Below, piece after piece: positions 9,637-18,995 of a DNA stretch of 64,000 nucleotides (position 1 is its first letter; each line of letters opens with the position of its first letter). This DNA comes from Salinibacterium sp. (GTDB lineage Bacteria; Actinomycetota; Actinomycetes; Actinomycetales; Microbacteriaceae): assembly GCA_019638845.1 (NCBI GenBank), contig JAHBSZ010000003.1:1-64000 (forward strand), written 5' to 3'. The notes below the pieces were generated by a model. That model ran no database searches. It saw only the letters and a program-made list of their open reading frames with translations, and was not told the origin of the DNA. A program made the translations under genes and the position numbers.

Positions 9637-10524
9637 ATGACGGCCCAGAGCGAAGAAGCGGCAGTGCTCACTGGCCTCGAGGCTCCCCTCATGGGTCCCA
9701 CCGGCCGCCCACAGACTGATTTCCCCCTTCCTCCGCCCCTCCGCGGGCATGGGCCTGCGCGAATCATTTCGCTGAGCAATCAGAAGGGTGGTGTCGGCAA
9801 GACCACGAGCACCATCAATCTAGGTGCTGCCCTTGCCGAGTACGGGCGTCGCGTCCTCGCCGTCGACTTTGATCCCCAGGGTGCGCTCTCGGCGGGACTC
9901 GGGGTACCGACGCACGACGTCCCCACGATTTACGACCTCCTCTTGGGGACCATCAAGAATCCCGCTGAAGCGATCGTCCACACCGCATATCCCAACCTCG
10001 ATGTGATTCCGGCGAACATCGATCTGTCCGCGGCCGAGGTCCATCTCGTCAACGAGGTGGCGCGGGAGACAATTCTTGCGCGGGTTCTGCGCAAGGTGAG
10101 TGACCAGTACGACGTGATCCTCATTGATTGCCAGCCGTCACTGGGGTTACTTACCGTCAATGCACTGACGGCAGCTCACGGCGTGCTGATCCCGCTCGAA
10201 TGCGAGTATTTCGCGCTACGGGGGGTGGCACTGCTTGTCGAGACCATCGACAAGGTGCGCGACCGACTGAATCCGGCAATCGAACTCGACGGTATTCTTG
10301 CCACCATGTATGACGCACGCACGCTGCACTCACGCGAGGTTCTCGAGCGCGTCGTCGACACGTTCGGCAATCAGGTTCTCGAAACGGTCATCGGGCGCAC
10401 CGTCAAGTTCCCCGACGCAAGCGTTGCGGGCGCACCCATCACGAGCTTCGCGCCCGATCACAGCGCATCTGACGCCTATCGACAGTTGGCCCGAGAACTG
10501 ATCCATCGTGGCGCCGTCGCCTAG
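9637..10524 (+). CDS. parA: ParA family ATPase of the scpAB cluster
   Basis: A 295-aa ParA/Soj-type P-loop ATPase. The deviant Walker A KGGVGKTT is at residues 50-57. Walker A' (VDFDPQGALSAG) and Walker B (VILIDCQPSLGLLTVNAL) follow. The first 40 residues are a Pro-rich extension. The ATG at 9637 is preferred; an in-frame ATG at 9493 would overlap xerD and has no ribosome-binding site. Standing before scpA and scpB, this is the ParA paralogue seen in actinobacterial condensin operons, not necessarily the origin-proximal ParA. Its stop overlaps scpA by 17 bp. Confidence 0.92.
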   Translation: MTAQSEEAAVLTGLEAPLMGPTGRPQTDFPLPPPLRGHGPARIISLSNQKGGVGKTTSTINLGAALAEYGRRVLAVDFDPQGALSAGLGVPTHDVPTIYDLLLGTIKNPAEAIVHTAYPNLDVIPANIDLSAAEVHLVNEVARETILARVLRKVSDQYDVILIDCQPSLGLLTVNALTAAHGVLIPLECEYFALRGVALLVETIDKVRDRLNPAIELDGILATMYDARTLHSREVLERVVDTFGNQVLETVIGRTVKFPDASVAGAPITSFAPDHSASDAYRQLARELIHRGAVA

Positions 10525-11350
10525 CGACGTCGACGTCGATTCAGGCAGCGAGCTCGGGTCGCCAGAGGCCGCGGGCTTCTCGGTATCGCTGACAAACTTC
10601 GATGGTCCGTTCGATCTCCTCCTCACCCTCATCACCAAGCACGAGCTCGACATCACCGAGGTCTCGCTCTCGAGGATCACTGACGAGTTCATCACTTACC
10701 TTCGCGGTCTTGACTCGACAGAAGAACTCGATCAGGCCAGCGAGTTCCTGGTGGTCGCGGCAACCCTTCTCGATCTCAAGGTTGCGGGCCTTCTGCCGCA
10801 AGGGGAGCTGGTCGATGCCGAGGATGTTGCACTCCTCGAAGCGCGCGACCTCCTGTTCGCCCGTCTGCTGCAATACCGGGCGTTCAAGGAGGCCGCGAGT
10901 TGGTTCTCGGTTCAGCTTGAAACGGAGTCGACTCGGCACTTCCGGGCGGTTCGGCTGGAGGAGAAGTACCGCAAACAGACTCCCGAATTGGTGTGGACTC
11001 TCACGGCCGACGATTTCGCCGCGATAGCAGCTCTTGCCTTTTCGCCGCGTGAGATACCGACGGTCGGGCTCGATCATCTCCATGCACCCCTCGTGTCGAT
11101 TCGCGAGCAAGCGGCGCACGTGGTGGCTCTGCTGCGCGGCGGGGATCCGATGACCTTTCGCCAACTCATCGCGGGCGCGACTCAGAAGGGCGTGATCATC
11201 GCGCGCTTTCTCGCCATCCTCGAACTCTTCCGCGGTGCATTCGTCGGTTTCGAGCAACTCGAACCGCTCGGAGAGCTGACCATCCGCTGGTCGGCTGAGC
11301 ACTGGTCGGACGACAGCCTCGCCACCTTGGGAAACGACTATGGAAACTGA
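10508..11350 (+). CDS. scpA: Segregation and condensation protein A
   Basis: A 280-aa kleisin subunit of the SMC-ScpAB condensin complex. The N-terminal ScpA signature FDGPFDLLLTLITKHELDI is at about 34-52. The middle FLVVAATLLDLK motif and a C-terminal winged-helix region (about 205-270) complete the family pattern. It starts at GTG 10508 inside the end of parA. Its last 11 bp overlap scpB, so ParA, ScpA and ScpB are probably made in fixed ratio. The reading frame is intact. Confidence 0.92.
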   Translation: MAPSPSDVDVDSGSELGSPEAAGFSVSLTNFDGPFDLLLTLITKHELDITEVSLSRITDEFITYLRGLDSTEELDQASEFLVVAATLLDLKVAGLLPQGELVDAEDVALLEARDLLFARLLQYRAFKEAASWFSVQLETESTRHFRAVRLEEKYRKQTPELVWTLTADDFAAIAALAFSPREIPTVGLDHLHAPLVSIREQAAHVVALLRGGDPMTFRQLIAGATQKGVIIARFLAILELFRGAFVGFEQLEPLGELTIRWSAEHWSDDSLATLGNDYGN

Positions 11351-11939
11351 TAACTCGACGACCACAGACGAGGCTCCTGCCCGTACTGTGACCGATCTGG
11401 AGCGCGCTCTCGAGGCGGTGTTCATGGTCGCGGATGAACCGCAGAGCCTAGTGTCGCTCGCCACCGCGGTGAACGCGCCGGTACCTGCCGTGCGCCAAAC
11501 GATCGAACGACTCGTCGCCGACTACGACGGTGTTGACGGGGGCATCCGTCGAGGATTCGAACTGCGCGAAGTCGGCGGCGGATGGCGCATCTACGTGCGT
11601 CCCGAACACGACGACATCGTGCGCGACTTCGTGCTGACCCAGAATCCGACCAGGCTGAGCCAGGCGGCTCTCGAGACGCTCGCGGTTATCGCATACAAGC
11701 AGCCCATCAGCCGCGGTGCGATCGCGTCAATTCGCGCGGTCAACGTCGACTCGGTCGTGCGCACTCTGCTCGGTCGCGGCCTCATCACCGAGGCGTTTAC
11801 CGACAACGAGACGGGCGCCATCCACTACGAGACCACGAGTCTTCTCCTGACGCAGCTCGGGATAAATTCCCTCGACGAGTTGCCGCACATCTCTGCACTT
11901 CTCGATGACGGCACAGAAGGTTTCGATGAACGACGCTAG
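11340..11939 (+). CDS. scpB: Segregation and condensation protein B
   Basis: A 199-aa ScpB, the winged-helix partner of ScpA. Two tandem wHTH domains are present: about 15-90 (LERALEAVFMVADEPQSLVSLA) and 100-185 with the conserved block LSQAALETLAVIAYKQPISR. It binds the kleisin ScpA as a dimer to regulate SMC. It overlaps scpA upstream and rluB downstream (14 bp), in the common scpA-scpB-rluB arrangement. Confidence 0.92.
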   Translation: METDNSTTTDEAPARTVTDLERALEAVFMVADEPQSLVSLATAVNAPVPAVRQTIERLVADYDGVDGGIRRGFELREVGGGWRIYVRPEHDDIVRDFVLTQNPTRLSQAALETLAVIAYKQPISRGAIASIRAVNVDSVVRTLLGRGLITEAFTDNETGAIHYETTSLLLTQLGINSLDELPHISALLDDGTEGFDERR

Positions 11940-12726
11940 TGATCAGACTGAACCCGCATCCGAGGGGGAGCGACTCCAGAAGGTCATGGCTGCCTCCGGA
12001 GTGGCATCCCGACGCGTCTCCGAAGACCTCATTGCACAGGGGCGAGTGACGGTCAACGGCGTTGTGGTCGACGAGCCAGGCCGGCGCGTGCTGCCCACCG
12101 ACCTCATCACTGTCGACGGCACAGCCATCCAGACGGACACCAGCAAGCGCTACGTGATCCTCAACAAACCTGTCGGGGTCGTCAGTTCCCTCGCGGACGA
12201 GCATGGTCGCCCGGATCTTCGCGAGTTCACCAGCGACTACGAGGAACGATTGTTCAACGTTGGTCGGCTCGACGCCAACACTTCGGGCCTTCTCGTGCTC
12301 ACGAACGACGGCGAACTCGCTCATGTGCTCGCGCATCCGTCGTTCGGTGTGGCGAAGACCTACATTGCCAAGGTGTCTGGTTCCGTGAGTGCGCAGACCA
12401 TCGGCAAGCTCACCAAGGGCTTCGAACTCGAGGATGGTTTCATCGTCGCGGACAAGGCGCGCATGCTGGGGGCAGCCTCGGGTGGGGCATCCATGGTCGA
12501 GATAACACTGCATTCGGGTCGCAACCGTATCGTGCGCCGGATGCTCGACGCCGTCGGTCACCCGGTGCTCGAGCTCGTGCGGCGCCAGTTCGGGCCGCTA
12601 CATCTTGGCACCCTTCAGGTGGGACAAACCCGCGATCTCACTAAGGTGGAACTCGGCGAGCTGCTGACGATCTCCCGCACCGGGGGCGCCCAGACAGCTC
12701 CAGAAGAAGAGGGCACGGTTGGCTGA
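11926..12726 (+). CDS. rluB: 23S rRNA/RsuA-family pseudouridine synthase
   Basis: A 266-aa pseudouridine synthase. The N-terminal S4 domain is at about 15-65 (ERLQKVMAASGVASRRVSEDLI). The catalytic domain has the nucleophilic Asp in VGRLDANTSGLLVLTNDG, and the later RNRIVRRMLDAVGHPV motif is typical of the RluB/RluE/RsuA group. It modifies a uridine of 23S (RluB) or 16S rRNA; the exact site is not determinable here. I prefer the ATG at 11926, with AGAAGG upstream, over ATG 11905. It overlaps the next gene by 8 bp. Confidence 0.9.
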   Translation: MNDASDQTEPASEGERLQKVMAASGVASRRVSEDLIAQGRVTVNGVVVDEPGRRVLPTDLITVDGTAIQTDTSKRYVILNKPVGVVSSLADEHGRPDLREFTSDYEERLFNVGRLDANTSGLLVLTNDGELAHVLAHPSFGVAKTYIAKVSGSVSAQTIGKLTKGFELEDGFIVADKARMLGAASGGASMVEITLHSGRNRIVRRMLDAVGHPVLELVRRQFGPLHLGTLQVGQTRDLTKVELGELLTISRTGGAQTAPEEEGTVG

Positions 12727-13810
12727 GCGACGCCTCGCGGGCCCGGTACGCATTGTCGGCTCCGGATTGCTCGGAACGAGCATCGGTCTCGCCCTGCGCG
12801 AGCACGGTGTCGACGTCATCCTCGACGACATCTCGCCCTCGGGGCTCGACCTTGCGATCGACTACGGGGCCGGGCGGCGAGCGGCGCCCGATGACCTGCC
12901 TCAACTCGTCGTCGTGTGTGTGCCGCCGGATGTCACAGCGCGAGTGGTCGCCGCCGAACTCGCCGCGCATCCTGCTGCCTTGGTCACCGATGTGGCGAGC
13001 GTGAAAGTTGCCCCGCTTGAGGAGCTTCGCGCAGCGGGGGCCGACCTGTCGCGCTACATCGGCTCGCACCCGATGGCCGGCCGTGAACGAAGCGGAGCAA
13101 TCGCCGCGCGCGCCGACCTGTTCATCGGCCGCCCGTGGGTCATCGCTGGCCACGAAGCGATCAGCTACCGCACGGCAGCGCCCGTCGAGCAGCTCGCTCT
13201 CGACCTCGGCGCACAACCGATCGAAATGGATGCTGCAGAACACGATCGCAACGTCGCGCTCGTGTCTCACGCCCCGCAACTCGTCGCCACCTTGCTCGCG
13301 CGCCGGCTCGGCGGGGCCACTGACTCCGCGGTGTCCCTCGCGGGGCAGGGGCTGCGCGACACCACACGCATTGCCGAGAGTGATCCTGAGCTGTGGGTAC
13401 AGATCCTCGGCGCGAACGCCGCCCCGGTCGTCGAGATCCTGCGCGCTCTGCGTTCCGATCTCGATGCGGTTCTCGGCGCGCTCGAGGATCCGACGGCTCC
13501 GGGCGCGCGTCGGACTATCGCCGAGACTCTCGCGGGCGGGAACGCGGGTGTTGCTCGCATTCCCGGCAAGCACGGCCAGGCCAGCCATTTCAGCCAGATC
13601 GTCGTCAAGGTCGACGATGTTCCCGGCGAACTCGCGCGGCTGCTCACCGCGATCGGTGAGTCCGGAGTCAACATGGAAGACCTCAGGCTCGAGCATTCCC
13701 CGGGGGCCCAGATCGGGCTCGCGGAGATCTCGGTGTTGCCCGAGGTGGAAGAGCGTCTCGCGACCGAACTCGAGGGTCGCGGTTGGAAGATCGTGGGAGC
13801 ATTCGCATGA
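12719..13810 (+). CDS. tyrA: Prephenate dehydrogenase
   Basis: A 363-aa NAD(P)-dependent prephenate dehydrogenase of tyrosine synthesis. The Rossmann motif [12 protein letters not shown] is at the N-terminus. The catalytic segment GSHPMAGRE and the downstream [14 protein letters not shown] block are characteristic. Residues from about 285 form an ACT-type regulatory domain ([19 protein letters not shown]), suggesting feedback control by an aromatic amino acid. It starts at TTG 12719, overlaps rluB by 8 bp and overlaps cmk as ATGA. Confidence 0.92.
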   Translation: MAERRLAGPVRIVGSGLLGTSIGLALREHGVDVILDDISPSGLDLAIDYGAGRRAAPDDLPQLVVVCVPPDVTARVVAAELAAHPAALVTDVASVKVAPLEELRAAGADLSRYIGSHPMAGRERSGAIAARADLFIGRPWVIAGHEAISYRTAAPVEQLALDLGAQPIEMDAAEHDRNVALVSHAPQLVATLLARRLGGATDSAVSLAGQGLRDTTRIAESDPELWVQILGANAAPVVEILRALRSDLDAVLGALEDPTAPGARRTIAETLAGGNAGVARIPGKHGQASHFSQIVVKVDDVPGELARLLTAIGESGVNMEDLRLEHSPGAQIGLAEISVLPEVEERLATELEGRGWKIVGAFA

Positions 13811-14481
13811 GTACTGTTGTCGCCGTCGATGGGCCGGCCGGAAGCGGCAAGTCCAGCGTTTCGAAGGGAGCGGCTCGCACTCTGGGGTTCGACTATCTCG
13901 ATACGGGGGCCGCCTATCGTGCTCTCGCGTGGCAGTGCCTTGAAGCCGGCGTCGATACGCTGAGCCCCGGCGACATCGCAGACGAGTTGCCGCGCTTCGA
14001 GTACTCCATCGGGACCGACCCCGACGACTACTTCGTGCGGGTCAGTGGCGAGGACGTCACCAGCGACATCCGCGAGCCTCGCGTGACCAACATCGTGAGC
14101 GTCATTGCCCGAGTGCCTGAGGTTCGCCAATACATGGTCGACCTGTTCCGCGGCATCATCGAGGCAGCCACGAAGCCCGGGATCATCGTGGAAGGCCGCG
14201 ACATCACGACGGTAGTTGCCCCCGATGCGCAGGTGCGGATTCTGCTCACGGCATCCGAAGAAGCTAGAATGAGCAGGCGTTCCGCGGAACTCGCGGGGAT
14301 CGATGCTTCGGTCGCGGCGAAGGCTCTCAGTGACACTGCCCTTAGGGAGCGCGACGCGCAGGACTTGCGCGTCATCGACTTCATGAACGCTGCCGATGGT
14401 GTGACCACCATCGACTCCACCGATCTCGACTTCGACCAGACCGTTCAGGCTGTCGTGAGTCTCGTGCACAGTGCAGGCTGA
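13807..14481 (+). CDS. cmk: Cytidylate kinase
   Basis: A 224-aa CMP/dCMP kinase. The P-loop GPAGSGKSS is at residues 9-17, followed by [13 protein letters not shown], the substrate-binding motif diagnostic of Cmk, and the [19 protein letters not shown] block. It phosphorylates CMP for nucleotide synthesis. The ATG at 13807 forms ATGA with the tyrA stop. The order tyrA-cmk-der is widely conserved in actinobacteria. Confidence 0.94.
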   Translation: MSTVVAVDGPAGSGKSSVSKGAARTLGFDYLDTGAAYRALAWQCLEAGVDTLSPGDIADELPRFEYSIGTDPDDYFVRVSGEDVTSDIREPRVTNIVSVIARVPEVRQYMVDLFRGIIEAATKPGIIVEGRDITTVVAPDAQVRILLTASEEARMSRRSAELAGIDASVAAKALSDTALRERDAQDLRVIDFMNAADGVTTIDSTDLDFDQTVQAVVSLVHSAG

Positions 14482-14516
14482 ACTGCGCCGCACGTAACAA
14501 ACATAAGGAACATCCC

Positions 14517-16028
14517 ATGGCTGACGACGAGAACGACGACTTTCCGGAACTCGACACCGCGCTGGCCGACCGCATCCGAGGGATCGACGACGACGAAGCT
14601 GCCCAGCGAGCCAATGCGCTGCGTCAGGGCCTCACGGAGTACGAGCTCGAAGACGATGACCTCGACATTCTCGATACGGCCACCGAAGACCCTGACGCGA
14701 TCGTCTACCTCCCGGCGTTGCCGGTGTTGGCGATCGTCGGGCGCCCCAACGTGGGCAAGTCTGCGCTCGTGAACCGCATCATCGGTCGCCGCGAGGCAGT
14801 AGTCCAGGACACTCCCGGCGTCACTCGCGACCGCGTCAACTACAAGGCCGAGTGGGCCGACCGAAAGTTCACCATTGTGGACACCGGCGGTTGGGAGCCC
14901 GACGCAAAGGGCATCAACGCGTCGGTTGCGGCCCAGGCCGAGGTTGCGATCGATCTTGCCGATGCTGTGCTGTTCGTCGTGGACGCCACAGTCGGTGCAA
15001 CCGCAACCGATGAGCATGTGGTCCGGATGCTGCGTGCCACCAAGAAGCCGGTCATGCTCGTCGCCAACAAGGTCGACGACGTGCGCCAAGAGCCCGAAGC
15101 TGCAGCGCTTTGGTCGCTCGGGCTCGGCCAGCCATGGCCGGTGTCCGCTGTGCACGGTCGCGGAGTAGCCGACCTTCTCGATCACGTTCTCACCGTGCTG
15201 CCGACAGTGTCCGCTGTCGCGAAGGAGGAGGTCGGGGGTCCGCGTCGTGTGGCGATCCTCGGGCGCCCCAACGTCGGCAAGTCGAGTTTGCTCAACAAGA
15301 CCGCGGGGGAGGAGCGGGTCGTCGTCAACGAGATGGCCGGCACCACACGTGACCCTGTTGACGAGCAGATCGAGCTCGGCGGCAAGTTCTGGCGCTTCGT
15401 GGACACCGCGGGCATCCGTCGCCGGGTGAATCTGGCCCAGGGCGCAGACTTTTACGCGACGCTGCGTACGTCGGCCGCCCTCGAGAAGGCCGAGGTGGCC
15501 GTCGTCGTGCTCGACGTTTCCCAGCCCATCAGCGTGCAAGATCTCAAGATCGTCGACCTCGTGCTCGAATCGGGGCGCGCACTCGTGCTCGCGTACAACA
15601 AGTGGGACCTCCTCGACGACGAGCGTCGCATCTACCTCGAGCGCGAGATTGAACAGGACCTCAGCCATGTGGCATGGGCGCCACGGGTGAACATTTCTGC
15701 GAAGACAGGTCGCCACCTCGAGAAGCTGGTCCCTGCACTCGAGCTCGCACTCGAGTCGTGGGACACGCGCATTCCGACCGGAAAGTTCAACGCGTTGCTC
15801 GCGGAACTCACGGCCGAGCATCCGCACCCCGTGCGGGGAGGCAAGCAGCCGCGCATTCTGTTCGGAACCCAGGCAGCATCTCGTCCACCGACGTTCGTGC
15901 TCTTCACCACGGGCTTCCTCGACCCCCAGTACCGCAGGTTCATCACCCGTCGACTGCGGGAGATTTTCGGATTCGAGGGCAGCCCGATCAACGTGAACAT
16001 GCGCGTGCGCGAGAAGCGCAAGCGCTAG
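14517..16028 (+). CDS. der: Ribosome biogenesis GTPase Der
   Basis: A 503-aa essential GTPase that helps assemble the 50S subunit. It carries two tandem G domains: the first P-loop GRPNVGKS is at residues 75-82 and the second near residue 248. Each has its own DTxG and NKxD motifs. A KH-like domain forms the C-terminus. The first 65 residues are a strongly acidic extension, which is typical of actinobacterial Der and absent from E. coli. AAGGAA precedes the ATG; there is a 35-bp gap after cmk. Confidence 0.95.
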   Translation: MADDENDDFPELDTALADRIRGIDDDEAAQRANALRQGLTEYELEDDDLDILDTATEDPDAIVYLPALPVLAIVGRPNVGKSALVNRIIGRREAVVQDTPGVTRDRVNYKAEWADRKFTIVDTGGWEPDAKGINASVAAQAEVAIDLADAVLFVVDATVGATATDEHVVRMLRATKKPVMLVANKVDDVRQEPEAAALWSLGLGQPWPVSAVHGRGVADLLDHVLTVLPTVSAVAKEEVGGPRRVAILGRPNVGKSSLLNKTAGEERVVVNEMAGTTRDPVDEQIELGGKFWRFVDTAGIRRRVNLAQGADFYATLRTSAALEKAEVAVVVLDVSQPISVQDLKIVDLVLESGRALVLAYNKWDLLDDERRIYLEREIEQDLSHVAWAPRVNISAKTGRHLEKLVPALELALESWDTRIPTGKFNALLAELTAEHPHPVRGGKQPRILFGTQAASRPPTFVLFTTGFLDPQYRRFITRRLREIFGFEGSPINVNMRVREKRKR

Positions 16029-16037
16029 GGGTTCTTG

Positions 16038-16550
16038 ATGTTCGAACTCCTCCGGCCCCTCGACAAGTTCGCGGCAGGCAAGCAGGTGAGCGTTCGGATC
16101 GATCCCGATCTCGTGGATCATCCGCGCACGAGACGATCGTTTCGCGGAATCCGGTGGATTCTTGCAGCGGAAGTACTGATCGGCGTTGCCGCCGTCGTCA
16201 TCTCGGTCGTCTTGACGCTGCAGGGCGTCACGGTTCCCTGGGCGGTGTGGTTTCGCAGTGTCGTGGTGCTCGGTATTACAGCGACCCTGTACTACTTTGC
16301 TACGCGGGGTGCGGAAGGTTACTACTGGGGTTACAGCCGTTTGCGGCTCTTCAGCAGGATCTTCCCTATTGTGACTCTCGTGATCGCGACAATTCCAGGG
16401 TTGTACCCGCTCTGGATGACGATCGAGCAGATCCTGTTCAGCTTGCTTCTGATTGGCATCGGAGACATTCTGACGACCGACCACATGCGCGCGGCATTCC
16501 CGCGGCCCTCTCGTTCTGTGCCCGCGGAGCCCACAGAGGATGGCCGATGA
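16038..16550 (+). CDS. Small multi-pass membrane protein, unknown function
   Basis: A 170-aa protein (TTG 16035 is an alternative start three bases upstream). About four hydrophobic segments are visible: ILAAEVLIGVAAVVISVVL, WFRSVVVLGITATLYYFAT, IFPIVTLVIATIPGLYPLW and ILFSLLLIGIGDILT. The N-terminal 35 residues are soluble and charged. AGGGG lies upstream of the start, 9 bp after der. The stop overlaps the next NUDIX gene as ATGA, so it belongs to the end of this operon. No family function is recognised. Confidence 0.8.
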   Translation: MFELLRPLDKFAAGKQVSVRIDPDLVDHPRTRRSFRGIRWILAAEVLIGVAAVVISVVLTLQGVTVPWAVWFRSVVVLGITATLYYFATRGAEGYYWGYSRLRLFSRIFPIVTLVIATIPGLYPLWMTIEQILFSLLLIGIGDILTTDHMRAAFPRPSRSVPAEPTEDGR

Positions 16551-17026
16551 GTCCGTTCAATGATCTTCCGCGGCGCCCACACGAGAAGGGTGACGCGTGG
16601 GTTATCGGGCCGGGTGGCGAACGATATTGGGGCACGTATGGGGCAGCGGGTTTGCTCGTGTGGCACCGTACTCTCGGAGTGCTTCTTCAGCACCGTGTTG
16701 CGTGGAGCCACTACGGCGGCACCTGGGGTTTGCCCGGGGGAGCGCGCAAAGAGAACGAGAGCGCGGTGGATGCCGCGTTCCGCGAGGCCAACGAGGAGGC
16801 TGGCGTTCCCGGCGACCTGCTGCGCGTGATGTCGTCGAGCGTGTCGGACCGGGGGGTCTGGACGTACACCACGGTTGTTGTCGAGGCACTCGAGGTGTTC
16901 ACACCTGTTATCGGTGACGCCGAGAGCGAGGCGTTGGCCTGGGTGGCGATTGCCGACGTGGATGCGCTGCCATTGCATCCGGGTTTCGCCGCCAGCTGGC
17001 CCGCGTTGCGAGCGCAGCTGGCGTGA
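16547..17026 (+). CDS. NUDIX hydrolase (MutT-like)
   Basis: A 159-aa NUDIX protein. The Nudix box GLPGGARKENE..AAFREANEEAGV matches GX5EX7REUXEEXGU, with the conserved REANEEAG core. A Trp-rich N-terminus (YWGTYGAAGLLVWH) precedes it. Size fits MutT-like housecleaning or NTP-modifying enzymes; the substrate is unknown. Translationally coupled by ATGA to the membrane protein upstream. It is the last plus-strand gene before a convergent transporter. Confidence 0.88.
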   Translation: MSPFNDLPRRPHEKGDAWVIGPGGERYWGTYGAAGLLVWHRTLGVLLQHRVAWSHYGGTWGLPGGARKENESAVDAAFREANEEAGVPGDLLRVMSSSVSDRGVWTYTTVVVEALEVFTPVIGDAESEALAWVAIADVDALPLHPGFAASWPALRAQLA

Positions 17027-17028
17027 CG

Positions 17029-17044
17029 AACCCGCGTTCGGGTT
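17029..17044. terminator. Short bidirectional hairpin between convergent genes
   Basis: AACCCG-CGTT-CGGGTT is a perfect 6-bp stem with a four-base loop. It sits exactly between the NUDIX stop and the stop of the convergent transporter gene. No T-run follows, so the terminator function is inferred from placement. Confidence 0.5.
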
Positions 17045-18527
17045 AGTGCCCGGCGCCCCATTCGGCGTCACCGGCGAGTTCGGGGTCAGGCTTCGGGACG
17101 AAGAATGACACCGCGAATGCGAACAGTGAGAGGATCGCGCCGGCCGTGAAGGCCCAGTGGATTCCGCCGGCTTCTGCCGCGACATCCGACAGTCCCTCGT
17201 TCTGGAACGCGAACGTGCCAGCAGTGAGTAGCGCGATGAACAAGGCGGTTCCCGCTGCGCCGGCGAGTTGCTGCACGGTGCCGATCGTGGCGGAGCCGTG
17301 CGAGTACTGGTGCGGCTTGAGCGCGCCCAACGACGATGTGAAAAGCGGCGTGAACATGAAGGCGAGGCCGACGCTCAGGGCGATATGCGTGACGAGCACG
17401 AGGTACCACGGGGTGTTCTCCGTGAACAGGGTCATGCTCCACAGCACAAGACTCACCCACGCTGCCGCGGGGACGACAAGGGGGCGCGGCCCGACCTTGT
17501 CGTAGAGTCTGCCGACGAACGGGCCCGCGATACCCATCAGGAGGCTTCCGGGTACGAGCATCAGGCCACTCTGTAGCGGCGTGAGACCGAGCACGTTCTG
17601 CGTGTAGATGGGGAGCAGGATGATCGTTCCAAACAGCGTGGCCATCATGATCACCATGAGGATCACACCGACGGCGAACCCGCGTGACCTGAACGTGCGC
17701 AGGTCGAGGAAGGCGCGGTCGCCACGCTGAAGCGCGAACTGGCGAAGGATGAACAGCCCCAAAGCCACAACCCCGACTCCGACGGGGATCCACGGAGAGA
17801 CAACGGCGGCGCCAGCCGCAGACTCGCCGAGGGAGCTGAGGCCGTAGATGAGCCCGCCGAATGCGAACGCGGAAAGTATCACGCTCAGTGAATCGAGCGG
17901 CACCTTGCGCGTCTCGGTCACGTTCTGCACTCTGGTTGCGCCGAGGACAAGCGCGAGCACGGCGACGGGCAGCACGAAGATGAAGATCCAACGCCAGTCG
18001 AAGGCGGAGAGGATAAGCCCAGCGATCGCCGGCCCCGCCGCGGGTGCGACGGACATCACGATCGAGATGTTTCCCATGGTCTTGCCACGAGCGTGTGGGG
18101 GAACGAGCTGCATCACCGTGGTCATGAGCAGCGGCAGCATGATCGCGGTACCGCTGGCTTGGACGACGCGACCGACAAGCAGTACTTCGAAGCCGGGAGC
18201 GACTGCTGCAATGAGCGTTCCGCTGGTGAACAAGCTCATCGCAAGAATGAATACGGTACGTGTGCTGAGTCTTTGCATGAGCCAGCCGGTCGTCGGAATG
18301 ACGACGGCCATGGTGAGCATGAACGCCGTAGACAGCCATTGGGCGGTGCTGGGCTCGATGCGGAGATCAGTCATGAGGCGAGGTATTGCGACCCCGATAA
18401 TGGTCTCGTTGAGGAACACCACAAAAGTGGCAACGAGCATGAGATTGATGACCAGGCTGTTGCGCTTGCCGTGGTCGGGCTTCACCGGATCAGCGGTGGG
18501 GGATTCGGTGGAGATGGCGTCAGACAA
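17043..18527 (-). CDS. DHA2-family MFS drug/proton antiporter
   Basis: A 494-aa inner-membrane transporter with about 14 hydrophobic segments, the size and pattern of the EmrB/QacA (DHA2) family. The N-terminal half contains the family-typical LNETIIGVAIPRLMTDL helix and the STAQWLSTAFMLTMAVVIP helix with the motif D1-type W-L-T-A-Y/F pattern. It probably exports toxic compounds using the proton gradient; the substrate is unknown. The start is TTG 18527. The gene faces the housekeeping operon and is the last chromosomal protein gene before the tRNA-Pro integration site. Confidence 0.88.
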   Translation of the reverse strand: MSDAISTESPTADPVKPDHGKRNSLVINLMLVATFVVFLNETIIGVAIPRLMTDLRIEPSTAQWLSTAFMLTMAVVIPTTGWLMQRLSTRTVFILAMSLFTSGTLIAAVAPGFEVLLVGRVVQASGTAIMLPLLMTTVMQLVPPHARGKTMGNISIVMSVAPAAGPAIAGLILSAFDWRWIFIFVLPVAVLALVLGATRVQNVTETRKVPLDSLSVILSAFAFGGLIYGLSSLGESAAGAAVVSPWIPVGVGVVALGLFILRQFALQRGDRAFLDLRTFRSRGFAVGVILMVIMMATLFGTIILLPIYTQNVLGLTPLQSGLMLVPGSLLMGIAGPFVGRLYDKVGPRPLVVPAAAWVSLVLWSMTLFTENTPWYLVLVTHIALSVGLAFMFTPLFTSSLGALKPHQYSHGSATIGTVQQLAGAAGTALFIALLTAGTFAFQNEGLSDVAAEAGGIHWAFTAGAILSLFAFAVSFFVPKPDPELAGDAEWGAGH

Positions 18528-18687
18528 AAATGATCCCGTCGGTCAGGCTGGTGGAAGACGCGAACTATCGGTTCGCACCCGAAGTAAACGTTGTGAACAT
18601 CCTGTCGTATTCCCCCGACATTGCTCCAGTGGACATCCTCACTGACATTCAGCCTCCCGCGAACACGCTAAGCTATTCGAGTTGTCA

Positions 18688-18731
18688 CGGGCTGTAGCGC
18701 AGCTTGGTAGCGCACCTGACTGGGGGTTAGG
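18688..18731 (+). pseudogene. Truncated tRNA-Pro copy
   Basis: This 44-nt stretch repeats the acceptor 5' strand, D-arm and anticodon arm of the complete tRNA-Pro 79 bp downstream, with three or four changes (CGGGCTG for CGGGATG, CCTGA/TTAGG for CTTGA/TCAAG). The anticodon loop is identical and the changed anticodon stem still pairs. No T-arm or matching 3' acceptor strand follows, so it cannot fold as a tRNA. It is either the left-over 5' part of the original tRNA or a remnant of an older integration. Confidence 0.75.
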
Positions 18732-18766
18732 TGCAGGAGAGCGGCGAGAGTCCAATAACTAAATAG

Positions 18767-18840
<74 letters not shown>

Positions 18841-18845
18841 CGGAA

Positions 18846-18879
18846 AATGCCTGATGAGACGCAAGTTTTGTCAGGCATT
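18846..18879. repeat. Inverted repeat after tRNA-Pro
   Basis: AATGCCTGA and TCAGGCATT form a perfect 9-bp inverted repeat with a 16-base spacer containing TTTT. It begins six bases after the tRNA. It may be the tRNA terminator or a binding site in the attachment region. Confidence 0.55.
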
Positions 18880-18904
18880 CGTCGTTTCCGGAGTCTCAAT
18901 TTCT

Positions 18905-18995
18905 GGTCCCCTTTTGGTCCCCTAAAAGGTTGGGCTTTCATGCCGATGACTCTTGCGCGGTCGGTTCTGCGACGAGGGGGGACCAGAAGGGGACC
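18905..18995. repeat. Paired GGTCCCC repeats, possible integrase arm sites
   Basis: GGTCCCCTTTTGGTCCCC at 18905-18922 is itself a direct repeat of GGTCCCC. The same 18-mer, inverted and with one change, occurs at 18978-18995 inside the 3' end of the integrase gene. Closely spaced repeats between a tRNA 3' end and an integrase gene resemble arm-type integrase binding sites. This is inference from position. Confidence 0.45.

Noticed and set aside
18846-18995. Possible CRISPR-like repeats near the tRNA
   Set aside because: Only two pairs of short repeats, no regular spacers and no cas genes anywhere in the window.
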